A DNA stretch of 36,173 nucleotides from an uncultured Bacilli bacterium (GTDB lineage: Bacteria; Bacillota_I; Bacilli_A; RF39; UBA660): positions 1 to 36,173 of the forward strand of contig CAKOPW010000012.1 in the NCBI GenBank assembly GCA_934101115.1. The letters are read 5' to 3'. This document shows, piece after piece, positions 23,259 to 32,456 of the stretch. Both the position numbers and the translations under genes were made by a program. Numbering within the stretch: position 1 is the stretch's first letter; the number at the start of each line of letters is the position of its first letter. The notes under the pieces were generated by a model. It was given only the letters and a program-made list of their open reading frames with translations, did no database searches and was not told the origin of the DNA.

Positions 23259-24287
23259 ATGGATCCATTTACTGCAACAATTCTTGTAGCCCTTGCTGTT
23301 GCTGGTGTTGGCTTTGGTGTTGCAAATATTCCATATTTTATGGGAAAGAAATATCTAAAAGACAAGAAAAAAGCATCAGAAGCTCAAGCGGCACGAGAAA
23401 AAGATCCTGAGTATCAAAAAGAAATGGTAAAGAAAAGAGAATTTACAAATTCAATTGATAAAAAACAAACTATTCCATTTTTTGGAGTGAGAAATAATAA
23501 AGATGTAGTGGAAATGCATTTAAGAGAAGAATTTCAATTTGATATTGATAGAGATGTTGTTCTAAAGGGCAGATTAAGATGTGTTGATGAAAATAATCAA
23601 AAAGTGGATACTGATGTTTATTTATATCAACCAAGATTGTTTGCTTCAAGTGTTGGTGGTCAAAGAGAAGTATGTATAGGGCCAAAGCTAAAAAACAATA
23701 AATTAAATAGTAAATATATGTATATAACTAAAGTTCCAGGAAAACAAAATGAAATTTATTATAGTTATGTACCTAAAGCTGATATTGCGACTGGTGATGA
23801 ATATGATTTTGATAAGGATAATCCTTATAATGGAAATAATCGTATTCTTAATTATATAAATATTACTTTTGACTATGACGAGGCAGGAAATTTAGTACCT
23901 GTTGATTTGAAAAATGCTGAAGAAAGACAAAAAGTTTTAGCATATATTCAAAAATATCGAAACACTAATGTTTTAGAAAACTATGTAAGAGTAGCAAAAA
24001 GGAAGATGGAAGCCGATCTTGAAAAAGAACGTATGGAAAGACTTCGTGAAGATATGGAATATAAAGCTGAACAAAAAGCTGCAAGTCAAGCTAATCGAGA
24101 AGAGAAAAATCCAGAAAAAGTTCCAGAAAAAGATAAAGATTATTATGATTTTGAATATGGTGTTTATGGTAAGAAAAATCTTTATAGAACAATGGCTCAA
24201 GGACATATGCCACCACCTCCTAATGGAAGACCTCCAATGGGACCACCTCCTGAGGGACCACAAGAACATCATGGACCAAGAAGATAG
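23259..24287 (+). CDS. Unknown membrane-anchored protein with proline-rich C-terminus
   Basis: The 342-residue product starts with a hydrophobic segment (about 4-27), a charged linker, a probable beta-rich domain (about 75-215), a charged helix rich in Glu, Lys and Arg (about 235-285) and a tail with repeated PPP/GPPP motifs and several His. I do not recognise the family. GAGGAAGTGATAAT precedes the ATG. It has its own promoter and its own terminator, which includes the stop codon, so it is probably a single-gene unit. Confidence 0.75.
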   Translation: MDPFTATILVALAVAGVGFGVANIPYFMGKKYLKDKKKASEAQAAREKDPEYQKEMVKKREFTNSIDKKQTIPFFGVRNNKDVVEMHLREEFQFDIDRDVVLKGRLRCVDENNQKVDTDVYLYQPRLFASSVGGQREVCIGPKLKNNKLNSKYMYITKVPGKQNEIYYSYVPKADIATGDEYDFDKDNPYNGNNRILNYINITFDYDEAGNLVPVDLKNAEERQKVLAYIQKYRNTNVLENYVRVAKRKMEADLEKERMERLREDMEYKAEQKAASQANREEKNPEKVPEKDKDYYDFEYGVYGKKNLYRTMAQGHMPPPPNGRPPMGPPPEGPQEHHGPRR

Positions 24288-24306
24288 TTTTATCTTCTTT
24301 TTTTGT
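24278..24306 (+). terminator. Terminator after the proline-tailed protein gene
   Basis: AAGAAGATA (24278-24286) pairs with TATCTTCTT (24291-24299) across a 4-nt loop and is followed by seven T. The stop codon lies inside the stem. Confidence 0.85.
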
Positions 24307-24358
24307 TGTTTTGACAATAAATTTAATTTCTTTAATGTACACTTGAATTGGTGATGCT

Positions 24359-25093
24359 ATGAAGGTATATATTGATTTAATTATTTTAATTAATTTTGTA
24401 TATGATTTTCTAATATTAACTTCTACATCAGTTCTTTTAAAAAGAAATATTCCTTTAATAAAAATTTTTATTGGTTCGTTTATTGGTATCTTTAGTATAT
24501 GTACACTGTTTATTCGGCTTAATAATATAGTTCTTTTATTTTTTAAATTTATTTTAAGTCTAATTATGGTTATATTCACGTTTGGTAATAAAAATATTAT
24601 TGAAAATACTTTTTATTTTTATGTAATTACTATCATTATTGGAGGGTGTCAATATATGTTAACAGGAAGTGCTTATAAAGTTAATATTGTTATGATGATT
24701 ATAATTTCTCCAGTAATTTTAGGAATATATATCTACGCAATGAGAAAATACAAGGTTGATTTAAAGAAAATATATGATTGTATAATTATTGATAAAGATA
24801 ATACATATAATTTAAAAGGTTATATGGATACTGGGAATAATTTAATAGATCCAATAACAAAATTGCCGGTAATTATGGTTAACAATAAAATCAATTTTAA
24901 AAGTCATAAAATATTTTATGTGCCATATAAAGTAATAAATAACGAAGCAATCTTAAAATGTGTAAAAGTGGATAAGGTTTATATTGATTCTAAAGAGGTG
25001 AATGTACTTCTTGGATTAATTGATGAATCAGTGTTAAAAAATAATATTGATATTATTTTAAATGAAAATATAAGAGGAGAGATAACATGTTAA
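24359..25093 (+). CDS. spoIIGA: SpoIIGA-like sporulation sigma-E processing peptidase
   Basis: The 244-residue protein has an N-terminal membrane domain with about five spans (first 135 residues) and a C-terminal aspartic-protease-like domain with YMDTGNNLIDPITKLPV. Asp157 in the D-T-G motif is the expected catalytic residue. SpoIIGA activates pro-sigma-E in the mother cell after a signal from the forespore. It is about 60 residues shorter than the Bacillus protein. It overlaps the sigma factor gene by 7 bp, the conserved spoIIG operon order. A TTGACA at 24311 may be part of its promoter, but no clear -10 is seen. Confidence 0.85.
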   Translation: MKVYIDLIILINFVYDFLILTSTSVLLKRNIPLIKIFIGSFIGIFSICTLFIRLNNIVLLFFKFILSLIMVIFTFGNKNIIENTFYFYVITIIIGGCQYMLTGSAYKVNIVMMIIISPVILGIYIYAMRKYKVDLKKIYDCIIIDKDNTYNLKGYMDTGNNLIDPITKLPVIMVNNKINFKSHKIFYVPYKVINNEAILKCVKVDKVYIDSKEVNVLLGLIDESVLKNNIDIILNENIRGEITC

Positions 25094-25776
25094 AAAGTAT
25101 TATAAATAGAATATTAAAATTTTTAAAAATAGGGGATTCTTGTTTATTTGTTGGAAGTACCGATATTTTACCTCCACCACTTAGTAAAGAGGAAGAATAT
25201 GAACTGGCTCTTAGAAGCAGCGAGGGTGATAAAATTGCTCGTGATAAACTTATTGAACATAATCTTCGTTTGGTGGTGTTTTTGGCTAAAAAATATGAGA
25301 ATACAGGATATGATATAGAAGATTTAGTATCCATTGGGTCAATTGGTTTAATTAAAGGAATAAACACTTATAAAGCTGATAAGAATATTAAACTGGCTAC
25401 ATATGTATCTCGTTGTATATCAAATGAAATATTGATGTTTTTAAGAAAAAATAAAAAGAAAAAAGTTGAAGTAAGCTTAGAGGAAACATTAAACTATGAT
25501 GCTGAAGGAAACACTCTAGCGTTGGAAGATGTTTTAGGAACTGATGAAGATATAGTTTTAGAAAATGTTAGTAAAAAACAAGAAGCAAAATATTTAGCGA
25601 GTGAACTTAATATGTTAAATGATCGAGAAAAACTTATTATGACATTAAGGTATGGACTTAATAATACTAAAGAATATACTCAAAAAGAGGTTGCAACAAT
25701 GTTAGGTATATCTCAAAGCTATATTTCAAGAATAGAGAAGAAAGTTATAAGAAGAATCAAAGAAACAATTAATTAA
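25087..25776 (+). CDS. sigE: RNA polymerase sporulation sigma factor sigma-E
   Basis: The 229-residue sigma-70 family protein matches sigma-E closely: an N-terminal pro-sequence with hydrophobic-basic helix (about 1-25), FVGSTDILPPPLSKEEE, region 2 with HNLRLVVFLAKKYENTG and EDLVSIGSIGLIKGINT, KLATYVSRCISNEILMFLR, and region 4 with ISQSYISRIEKKVIRRIK. Sigma-E directs mother-cell genes after asymmetric division. The retained pro-sequence and the upstream peptidase suggest the processing pathway still exists. GAGGAGA precedes the ATG. Confidence 0.93.
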   Translation: MLKSIINRILKFLKIGDSCLFVGSTDILPPPLSKEEEYELALRSSEGDKIARDKLIEHNLRLVVFLAKKYENTGYDIEDLVSIGSIGLIKGINTYKADKNIKLATYVSRCISNEILMFLRKNKKKKVEVSLEETLNYDAEGNTLALEDVLGTDEDIVLENVSKKQEAKYLASELNMLNDREKLIMTLRYGLNNTKEYTQKEVATMLGISQSYISRIEKKVIRRIKETIN

Positions 25777-25857
25777 GTGTAAATAAATTATCAATACCAT
25801 TTAGTTGTTATAATATTATAAAAGTTATATGATAAAATTAGTTAGAGGTGTAGATTT

Positions 25858-27369
25858 GTGGAAAAAGTAGAGTTAAATGATTCTTCTAAAAATAAAAAAG
25901 TTAATAAAAAGAAAAACAAGCGTCATCCGTTATTTTATAAAATATTTTCTTTTGTGTTTATTATTTTAACGGTTGTGGCTTTTTCTTTTGCTATATATAA
26001 TGATATATTTCCTTTAAATATTTTATTATTTTCAGGATTTTTTATCGTTATAATTGTTTTATTTATAACCATTTTATTAAATAGTAGATTAAGAATTTGG
26101 TTAAAAAGATTATTGCTTTTATTTACTATTTTAATAATGGTTTTAGAGATAATTTTTTTACAATATGGATCAAATACGATTGACTTTATAAAAAGTATTA
26201 ATGATAATGGAAAAAGAATTGATGAGTATGGTGTTTATGTTTTAAAGAGTGGTAAGTATAACAGTTTAAAAGATTTAAATGATGAATCTTTTGGGTATCT
26301 CTCAACTGAAGATGAAAATAAGATAAGTCAAGTTCTTGAAAAAATAGATAAAGAAATAGATTTTTCTTATCATAAAGATGATGAACAAGATGAATTGTTA
26401 AATAAATTTCAAAAAGGAACTTATGCGGCAATTATAATGGAGATTTCTAGAGAAGATATTTTAAAAGAAGAGGATAATGATATTTACAATGAATTAAAAA
26501 AAATAGACTCTTTTAAAATAGAAACAGTTGTAAAAACAATTAAAAGTGATAAAGATATTACTAAGGATACATTTTTTATGTATATAAGCGGAATTGATAC
26601 AAGCGGATCAGTTCAAAACAAAGCTAGAAGTGATGTTAATTTAATAATTGGAGTTAATCCTAGAACTAAAAATATATTGATGGTTTCTACTCCTAGAGAT
26701 TATTATGTTCGTCTTCATTCTAAAGGAAAAATGGATAAACTTACTCATTCTGGAATATATGGAGTGGAAGAATCGTTGCATACATTGGAAGATTTATATG
26801 ATGAAAAAATCGATTATTATGCAAGAGTTAATTTTACTTCGTTTGTAAATATCGTTAATTCTTTAGAGGGCATCGAAGTTGATGTACCTAAAAGTTTTTG
26901 TGAACAAAACTCTAAAAGAGAGTTTGGAGATAAACTTATCTGTTTACAAAAAGGAAAACAAAAACTTAATGGTGAACAAGCTTTAGCGCTTGCAAGACAT
27001 AGACACACTTTTGCAACTGGTGATCGAGCAAGAGGAGAAAATCAAATGATGATTCTTGAAGCAATAATTAATAAAGCAATGAGCCCAAGTATTATTACTA
27101 AGTATAACCCTTTATTAAAGTCTCTTGATAAAAGGGTAAGCACTAATATGACAAGTGATGAAATGGTTAGATTTATAAAGAAACAAATGAATAGAACAAG
27201 TGGATGGAAATTTACTAAATTAAGTGCAAATGGAACTGATTCTAGAGGGACTTGTTATTCATCAGGATCTGCTATTGCTTATGTTATGGCTCCGGATGAA
27301 TCAACTGTAACATTAATCAAAAATGCAATGGATGCTTTAGTAGCAGGAGATGAAATAGTTACAGAATAA
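25858..27369 (+). CDS. LytR-CpsA-Psr (LCP) family cell-wall glycopolymer transferase
   Basis: The 503-residue protein has a basic N-terminus, three spans (about 22-45, 50-72, 80-103), a linking outer domain (about 105-230), and the LCP catalytic domain from about residue 240: ISGIDTSG, ARSDVNLIIGVNP, STPRDYYV and LARHRHTFATGDRARGENQ, which contain the Arg and Asp residues that bind the lipid pyrophosphate and metal. LCP enzymes attach teichoic-acid-like or capsular polymers to peptidoglycan. Start is GTG 25858 with GAGGTG at 25845-25850. It lies alone between sigE and the merR gene. Confidence 0.9.
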   Translation: MEKVELNDSSKNKKVNKKKNKRHPLFYKIFSFVFIILTVVAFSFAIYNDIFPLNILLFSGFFIVIIVLFITILLNSRLRIWLKRLLLLFTILIMVLEIIFLQYGSNTIDFIKSINDNGKRIDEYGVYVLKSGKYNSLKDLNDESFGYLSTEDENKISQVLEKIDKEIDFSYHKDDEQDELLNKFQKGTYAAIIMEISREDILKEEDNDIYNELKKIDSFKIETVVKTIKSDKDITKDTFFMYISGIDTSGSVQNKARSDVNLIIGVNPRTKNILMVSTPRDYYVRLHSKGKMDKLTHSGIYGVEESLHTLEDLYDEKIDYYARVNFTSFVNIVNSLEGIEVDVPKSFCEQNSKREFGDKLICLQKGKQKLNGEQALALARHRHTFATGDRARGENQMMILEAIINKAMSPSIITKYNPLLKSLDKRVSTNMTSDEMVRFIKKQMNRTSGWKFTKLSANGTDSRGTCYSSGSAIAYVMAPDESTVTLIKNAMDALVAGDEIVTE

Positions 27370-27410
27370 GTATCTTTTATATAATTCTTAAAACTTTTAC
27401 CTAAATTTTA

Positions 27411-27441
27411 TTGACTTGGCAGTCAACTGCTCTGTTAATAT
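27411..27441 (+). promoter_or_regulatory. MerR-type promoter with long spacer and operator dyad
   Basis: TTGACT (27411-27416) and TAATAT (27436-27441) are separated by 19 bp, the long spacing typical of MerR-controlled promoters. The spacer region holds nested dyads: TTGAC/GTCAA (27411-27415 and 27421-27425 region) and GCAGT/ACTGC (about 27419-27430). This suggests self-regulation of the merR gene and of the ATPase-like gene that overlaps it. Confidence 0.65.
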
Positions 27442-27483
27442 TTTAATTGAGGGGAGGATTTGGAATCAAGGGAGTTGATAAAA

Positions 27484-27864
27484 ATGTATAAAATAGGTGA
27501 GTTTTCAAAAATTGTCGATATTCCTGTTAGAACTTTAAGATATTATGCTGAGTATGGTGTTCTAGTTCCAAGTGAAACTGATAAATACACTGGTTATAAA
27601 TACTATAGTGATGCAAATGTTGAAGAAGCAAAGCTTATTAAACTACTCAAGTCTTTAGATTTTTCATTAGATGAAATTATTGATTGTAAAGATGATATTA
27701 ATGCTGATGTTCTAGAAAAGAAAAAAGCACAGATTAAAGAAAAAATAAATTTGCTAAAATTGAAATATCAAAAGTTATCTTTTATGCAGGAAGAATTAGG
27801 AACAAATGAAAAACAAAAAAATGGTAAAGTATTAAGAAGAGAGGAAGAAAATGATGATAGATAA
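27484..27864 (+). CDS. MerR family transcriptional regulator
   Basis: The 126-residue protein has the N-terminal winged helix of MerR proteins (MYKIGEFSKIVDIPVRTLRY, YAEYGVLVPSETD.YTGYKYY), then a dimerisation helix (about 70-115). No Cys-rich metal site and no separate ligand domain follow, so the inducer is unknown. Start: ATG 27484 fits the family N-terminus; a TTG at 27460 is too close to its GGGGAGGA. It overlaps the following VirD4-like gene by 14 bp, which makes that gene its likely regulatory target. Confidence 0.87.
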   Translation: MYKIGEFSKIVDIPVRTLRYYAEYGVLVPSETDKYTGYKYYSDANVEEAKLIKLLKSLDFSLDEIIDCKDDINADVLEKKKAQIKEKINLLKLKYQKLSFMQEELGTNEKQKNGKVLRREEENDDR

Positions 27865-29098
27865 AATGTATAATTTAAATAGAAATTTAATAGTAGACGG
27901 AAAACTTTCAGCTGGAAAAACGACTAATGTTATGTTCCCTTTAGTTGAAGAAATGATTAATAATTCTGAAAGTCTATTTATTTTAGATTCTAAGGAGGAA
28001 TATTTAAATAAATATTACAATACTTTAAAAGCAAATGGATATAATGTTGTTATTATAAATTTGAGAGATATGGATAAAAGTGAAGGATGGAATCCATTGG
28101 AATATCCTTATCAACTTTATAAAGCTGGAGATAAAGATGGTGCAATAGATCACATAGAAAGACTAGCAAAAACAATATATTATAATTCTTTTAATGAAGA
28201 TCCATTTTGGTCAATGACAGCAGGTGATTTATTTAAAGGTTTAGTTCTTTCTTTGTTTGAAGATGGAAAAGAAAATGAAATAAATCTAAGCAGTATTAAT
28301 TCAATGTTAGAAAAAGGTATGAATAAATTTGGAGCAAAAGATTATTTAACAGAATATTTTAATGATAAAAATCCTGATTCGAAAGCTTATACTTTTGCTT
28401 CTACAACTGTTTTGGCTCCAAATGATACTAAGGGTGGAATTCTTTCAGTAGCAAAACAAAGATTAAGATTATTTATTGGAAGAGAAAAATTAAATATGTT
28501 AACCAATAAAACAACTTTTGATTTTAATAATGTACTTACAGAAAAAACAGCAATATTCTTTATAGTAAAAGATGAAGAAACATCTCTTTCTAGATATGCA
28601 ACAATGTTTATCGAACAATTATATACAATTTTAGTAAGTAAAAAGTTAACAAACAAATTTAATTTTATCTTAGATAATTTTGATTTAATAAGAAGTTATG
28701 ATAATTTAATTGATATGTTAAGTTCTTGTATTTCTAGAAAAATGAAAGTATGTATTTGTACAAGAGATCTTGAATATTTACTTGAAAAAAATGATAAATA
28801 CTTGCTTAAATTAAGCGATGTTATCAAGGTTGATGCTAGTGGTGTTAAATTACTTTGTGATGACGGGTATGAAACTATTAAAGATAGTATTGATGAAGTA
28901 GAGGTACCAACTTATTTTTCTGAATATCCAAAATTGGAAGAATCTAAAGTAAAGATTTTTGATTTACAAAGATTTGTTATCAATAATAATATAAAAAAGT
29001 TTGATTTAGATTTGGATATGAATGATTTTATTTCTACAGAAGACTTAATTAAAAGTATAGATAAAAAAATTGCTGAATTAGATTCTGAAAATAAATAA
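27851..29098 (+). CDS. Soluble VirD4/TraG-like protein with degenerate ATPase motifs
   Basis: The 415-residue protein aligns along its length with the ATPase domain of the coupling protein at 17190: matching blocks include GWNPLEYPYQLYKAG, EDPFWSMTAGDLFKGL, a TFASTTVLAPNDTKGGILSV-type block and DEETSLSRYATMFI. Walker A is kept (GKLSAGKT, 17-24). In Walker B the Glu is replaced: FILDNF (Asp275-Asn276) against FILDEF. The downstream FIIQNF motif is also lost (VCICTRD). Both N-terminal spans are absent, as is the disordered tail. It may bind ATP but is unlikely to hydrolyse it normally. It overlaps the MerR gene by 14 bp, with GAGGAAG before the ATG. Confidence 0.8.
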   Translation: MMIDKMYNLNRNLIVDGKLSAGKTTNVMFPLVEEMINNSESLFILDSKEEYLNKYYNTLKANGYNVVIINLRDMDKSEGWNPLEYPYQLYKAGDKDGAIDHIERLAKTIYYNSFNEDPFWSMTAGDLFKGLVLSLFEDGKENEINLSSINSMLEKGMNKFGAKDYLTEYFNDKNPDSKAYTFASTTVLAPNDTKGGILSVAKQRLRLFIGREKLNMLTNKTTFDFNNVLTEKTAIFFIVKDEETSLSRYATMFIEQLYTILVSKKLTNKFNFILDNFDLIRSYDNLIDMLSSCISRKMKVCICTRDLEYLLEKNDKYLLKLSDVIKVDASGVKLLCDDGYETIKDSIDEVEVPTYFSEYPKLEESKVKIFDLQRFVINNNIKKFDLDLDMNDFISTEDLIKSIDKKIAELDSENK

Positions 29099-29107
29099 TT
29101 AAATTTT

Positions 29108-29139
29108 ATGTCAACCAAAAAAGGTTGACATGTTTTTTT
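29108..29139 (+). terminator. Terminator after the VirD4-like gene
   Basis: ATGTCAACC (29108-29116) pairs with GGTTGACAT (29123-29131) around a six-A loop, followed by seven T. Confidence 0.9.
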
Positions 29140-29180
29140 ATGTATGATAATATACTTATAGAAAAAAGGAGGCATAAAAG

Positions 29181-29456
29181 ATGGCTGTTAAATTAAGATT
29201 AAAAAGAATGGGATCTAAACAAAAACCTTTTTATAGAGTTATAGCTGCTGATTCAAGAAGCCCAAGAGATGGTAGATTTATCGAAACTGTTGGTACTTAT
29301 GATCCAGTTAAAAAAGAAGAAAGCATCACAATTGATGAAGAAAAAGCTCTTAAATGGTTAAATAATGGAGCTCAACCAACTGATACTGTTAAAAATCTAT
29401 TAACTAAAAAAGGTATCTGGGCTAAATACAAAAATACTAAAAAAGAAGGTAAATAA
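29181..29456 (+). CDS. rpsP: 30S ribosomal protein S16
   Basis: The 91-residue protein has the S16 signature opening (VKLRLKRMGSKQKPFYRV) and DGRFIETVGTYDPVKK. S16 binds 16S rRNA early in 30S assembly. AAAGGAGG lies just before the ATG. It is followed after 3 bp by the KH-domain gene, the usual Bacillota order, though rimM and trmD do not follow here. Confidence 0.95.
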   Translation: MAVKLRLKRMGSKQKPFYRVIAADSRSPRDGRFIETVGTYDPVKKEESITIDEEKALKWLNNGAQPTDTVKNLLTKKGIWAKYKNTKKEGK

Positions 29457-29459
29457 TTT

Positions 29460-29711
29460 ATGCATAGTGAATTAATTGCTTTTACTGAAAATTTAGTTAA
29501 GTCTTTAGTTAAAGAACCTGACTTAGTTAAAGTACAAGAATTTTTAGGAGATGAAGATATTATTCAACTTGAAATTATTGTACCTGAAAGTGATATGGGA
29601 GTAGTTATTGGTAGAGGTGGAAAAATGGCTTCAGCTATTCGTACACTTATTCAAGCTGCTGCATATAATATGGGAATTAATCGCGTTAGAATTAATATTG
29701 ATTCATTTTAA
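29460..29711 (+). CDS. khpA: KH-domain RNA-binding protein KhpA
   Basis: The 83-residue protein is a single KH domain with the GxxG loop as GRGG in VVIGRGGKMASAIRTLIQAA. KhpA (YlqC) binds RNA, usually as a partner of KhpB, and affects cell division and elongation in Gram-positives. It is co-transcribed with rpsP, 3 bp apart. Confidence 0.93.
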   Translation: MHSELIAFTENLVKSLVKEPDLVKVQEFLGDEDIIQLEIIVPESDMGVVIGRGGKMASAIRTLIQAAAYNMGINRVRINIDSF

Positions 29712-29714
29712 TGT

Positions 29715-29751
29715 AAACACATGGTTATGTTTTGATAATCGTGTGTTTTTT
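29715..29751 (+). terminator. Terminator of rpsP-khpA
   Basis: AAACACA (29715-29721) pairs with TGTGTTT (29742-29748); the stem continues inward with TGGTTAT against ATAATCG using G-U pairs, and a T-run reaches 29751. Confidence 0.8.
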
Positions 29752-29802
29752 CTTGCTATATTTTAAACTTAATTGATATAATTAAAGAGTATAGGAAAGG
29801 AT

Positions 29803-32445
29803 ATGGATATGAAATACGTATATTTATTTACTGAAGGTAATGCTGATATGCGAAACTTACTTGGTGGTAAAGGTGCTAACTTAGCAGAAATGACTAATAT
29901 AGGTTTACCTGTTCCTCAAGGTTTCACAATCACAACTGAAGCATGTACTCAATATTATGAGGATGGAAGAGAAATCAATGATGAAATTCAAACTCAAATA
30001 AATGAGTACATTGCAAAAATGGAAGAGATAACTGGAAAAAAATTTGGAGATTTAGAAAATCCATTACTTGTTTCTGTTAGATCTGGAGCAAGAGCTTCAA
30101 TGCCAGGTATGATGGATACTATTCTTAATTTAGGTTTAAATGAAGATGTAGTTAATGTACTTGCAGAAAAATCTGGAAACCCTCGTTGGGCTTGGGATTG
30201 TTATAGAAGATTTATTCAAATGTATTCTGATGTAGTTATGGAAGTAGGAAAGAAATACTTTGAAGAATTAATTGATCAAATGAAAGAAAAGAAAGGTGTA
30301 AAATTGGATGTAGAACTTACTGCTGAAGATTTACATGAACTTGCTGATCAATTTAAAGCAGAATATAAATCAAAAATTGGTGAAGATTTCCCAAGTGATC
30401 CAAAGGTTCAATTAATGGGAGCAATCAAAGCTGTATTCCGTTCATGGGATAATCCAAGAGCAAATGTTTATAGAAGAGACAATGACATTCCTTATTCTTG
30501 GGGAACTGCTGTAAATGTTCAATCTATGGCATTTGGTAATATGGGTGATGATTGTGGTACAGGTGTAGCATTTACTCGTGACCCAGCTACTGGAGAAAAA
30601 GGTTTATTTGGTGAATTCTTAACAAATGCACAAGGTGAAGATGTTGTTGCTGGTGTTAGAACTCCAATGCATATTTCTGAAATGGAAGAAAAATTCCCAG
30701 AAGCATTTAAACAATTTAAAGAAGTTTGTGCAACTCTTGAAAGTCATTATAGAGACATGCAAGATATGGAATTTACTGTTGAACATGGTAAACTTTATAT
30801 GTTACAAACTAGAAATGGTAAACGTACAGCTAAAGCTGCTTTAAAAATTGCTTGTGATTTAGTAGATGAAGGTATGCGTACTGAAGAAGAGGCTGTTGCT
30901 ATGATAGATCCTCGTAACTTAGATACATTACTTCATCCACAATTTGATGCTGAGGCATTAAAGAAAGCTACTCCAATTGGTAAAGGATTAGGTGCTTCTC
31001 CTGGTGCTGCTTGTGGTAAGATCGTCTTTACTGCAGAGGATGCTGAAAGAGAAGGCCTTGGTGGAAAAGGAGAAAAGGTTGTTCTTGTTAGACTTGAGAC
31101 TTCTCCAGAAGATATTACTGGTATGAAAGCAAGCCAAGGAATTTTAACAGTTCGTGGTGGTATGACAAGTCATGCTGCAGTTGTTGCTCGTGGTATGGGA
31201 ACTTGCTGTGTTTCTGGTTGTGGGGACATCGCGATGGACGAAGAAAACAAGAAATTTACTCTTGCTGGAAAAACATTCCATGAAGGAGATTATATCTCAA
31301 TTGATGGTACTACTGGATGCATTTATGATGGAATTATTCCAACAGTTGATGCTACAATTGTAGGTGAATTTGAAAGAGTTATGTCTTGGGCAGATAAATT
31401 TAGAAGACTTCGTGTTAGAACCAATGCTGATACTCCAAGAGATGCTAAAAAAGCTCATGAACTTGGTGCTGAAGGTATTGGACTTTGTCGTACTGAGCAT
31501 ATGTTCTTCGAAGATGATAGAATTGCTGCATTTAGAGAAATGATTTGTGCTGATACTTTAGAAGAAAGAGAAGCTGCACTTGATAAAATATTACCTTATC
31601 AACAAAGTGATTTTGAAGCTTTATATGAAGCTTTAGAGGGTGATTCAGTAGTAATTCGTTACTTAGATCCACCTCTACATGAATTCGTTCCAACTGAAGA
31701 AGCAGATATTAAGAAACTAGCTGATGCTCAAGGTAAATCAGTTGAAAGAATTAAAGAAATTATTGCATCTTTACATGAATTTAATCCAATGATGGGACAT
31801 CGTGGATGTAGACTTGCAGTAACATATCCTGAAATTGCAAAAATGCAAACGAGAGCAGTTATCAGAGCTGCAATCAATACTAAGAAAAAACATGCTGACT
31901 GGAATGTTGTTCCTGAAATAATGATTCCATTAGTTGGTGAAGTTAAAGAGTTAAAATACGTTAAAGATGTAGTTACTCAAACTGCTGATGAAGAGATAGC
32001 AGCAGCTGGTATTGAACTTAAATATCAAGTTGGTACTATGATTGAAATTCCTAGAGCAGCATTAACTGCTGATGAAATTGCTGAATATGCTGAATTCTTC
32101 TCATTTGGAACAAACGATTTAACTCAAATGACATTTGGATTCTCAAGAGATGATGCTGGTAAATTCTTACCATCATATTATGATAAAAAAATCTATGAAG
32201 AAGATCCATTTAAGACACTTGATCAAAAAGGTGTTGGAAAATTAATTGAAACAGCTGTTAAGTTAGGAAAATCTACTAGACCTGATATTCATTTAGGAGT
32301 ATGTGGAGAAACTGGTGGAGATCCTAAATCAATTGAATTCTATCATAATGTTGGACTTGATTATGTTTCATGTTCACCATTCAGAGTTCCAGTAGCGCGT
32401 CTTGCTGCTGCACAAGCCGCTATTAAAGAAAAAAGTGGTAAATAA
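29803..32445 (+). CDS. ppdK: Pyruvate, phosphate dikinase
   Basis: The 880-residue enzyme interconverts pyruvate, ATP and phosphate with phosphoenolpyruvate, AMP and pyrophosphate. The order is standard: N-terminal nucleotide-binding domain (GGKGANLAEM, SVRSGARASMPGMMDT), central phosphohistidine domain with GGMTSHAAVVARGMG (His457), and C-terminal PEP/pyruvate barrel ending with VCGETGGDP (Cys834). Length matches bacterial PPDK. In fermentative gut Bacillota it usually serves pyrophosphate-linked glycolysis. ATG 29803 follows GGAAAGG; ATG 29809 is also possible. Codon use is richer in preferred codons than its neighbours, suggesting high expression. Confidence 0.96.
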   Translation: MDMKYVYLFTEGNADMRNLLGGKGANLAEMTNIGLPVPQGFTITTEACTQYYEDGREINDEIQTQINEYIAKMEEITGKKFGDLENPLLVSVRSGARASMPGMMDTILNLGLNEDVVNVLAEKSGNPRWAWDCYRRFIQMYSDVVMEVGKKYFEELIDQMKEKKGVKLDVELTAEDLHELADQFKAEYKSKIGEDFPSDPKVQLMGAIKAVFRSWDNPRANVYRRDNDIPYSWGTAVNVQSMAFGNMGDDCGTGVAFTRDPATGEKGLFGEFLTNAQGEDVVAGVRTPMHISEMEEKFPEAFKQFKEVCATLESHYRDMQDMEFTVEHGKLYMLQTRNGKRTAKAALKIACDLVDEGMRTEEEAVAMIDPRNLDTLLHPQFDAEALKKATPIGKGLGASPGAACGKIVFTAEDAEREGLGGKGEKVVLVRLETSPEDITGMKASQGILTVRGGMTSHAAVVARGMGTCCVSGCGDIAMDEENKKFTLAGKTFHEGDYISIDGTTGCIYDGIIPTVDATIVGEFERVMSWADKFRRLRVRTNADTPRDAKKAHELGAEGIGLCRTEHMFFEDDRIAAFREMICADTLEEREAALDKILPYQQSDFEALYEALEGDSVVIRYLDPPLHEFVPTEEADIKKLADAQGKSVERIKEIIASLHEFNPMMGHRGCRLAVTYPEIAKMQTRAVIRAAINTKKKHADWNVVPEIMIPLVGEVKELKYVKDVVTQTADEEIAAAGIELKYQVGTMIEIPRAALTADEIAEYAEFFSFGTNDLTQMTFGFSRDDAGKFLPSYYDKKIYEEDPFKTLDQKGVGKLIETAVKLGKSTRPDIHLGVCGETGGDPKSIEFYHNVGLDYVSCSPFRVPVARLAAAQAAIKEKSGK

Positions 32446-32456
32446 TTGATATAAGA

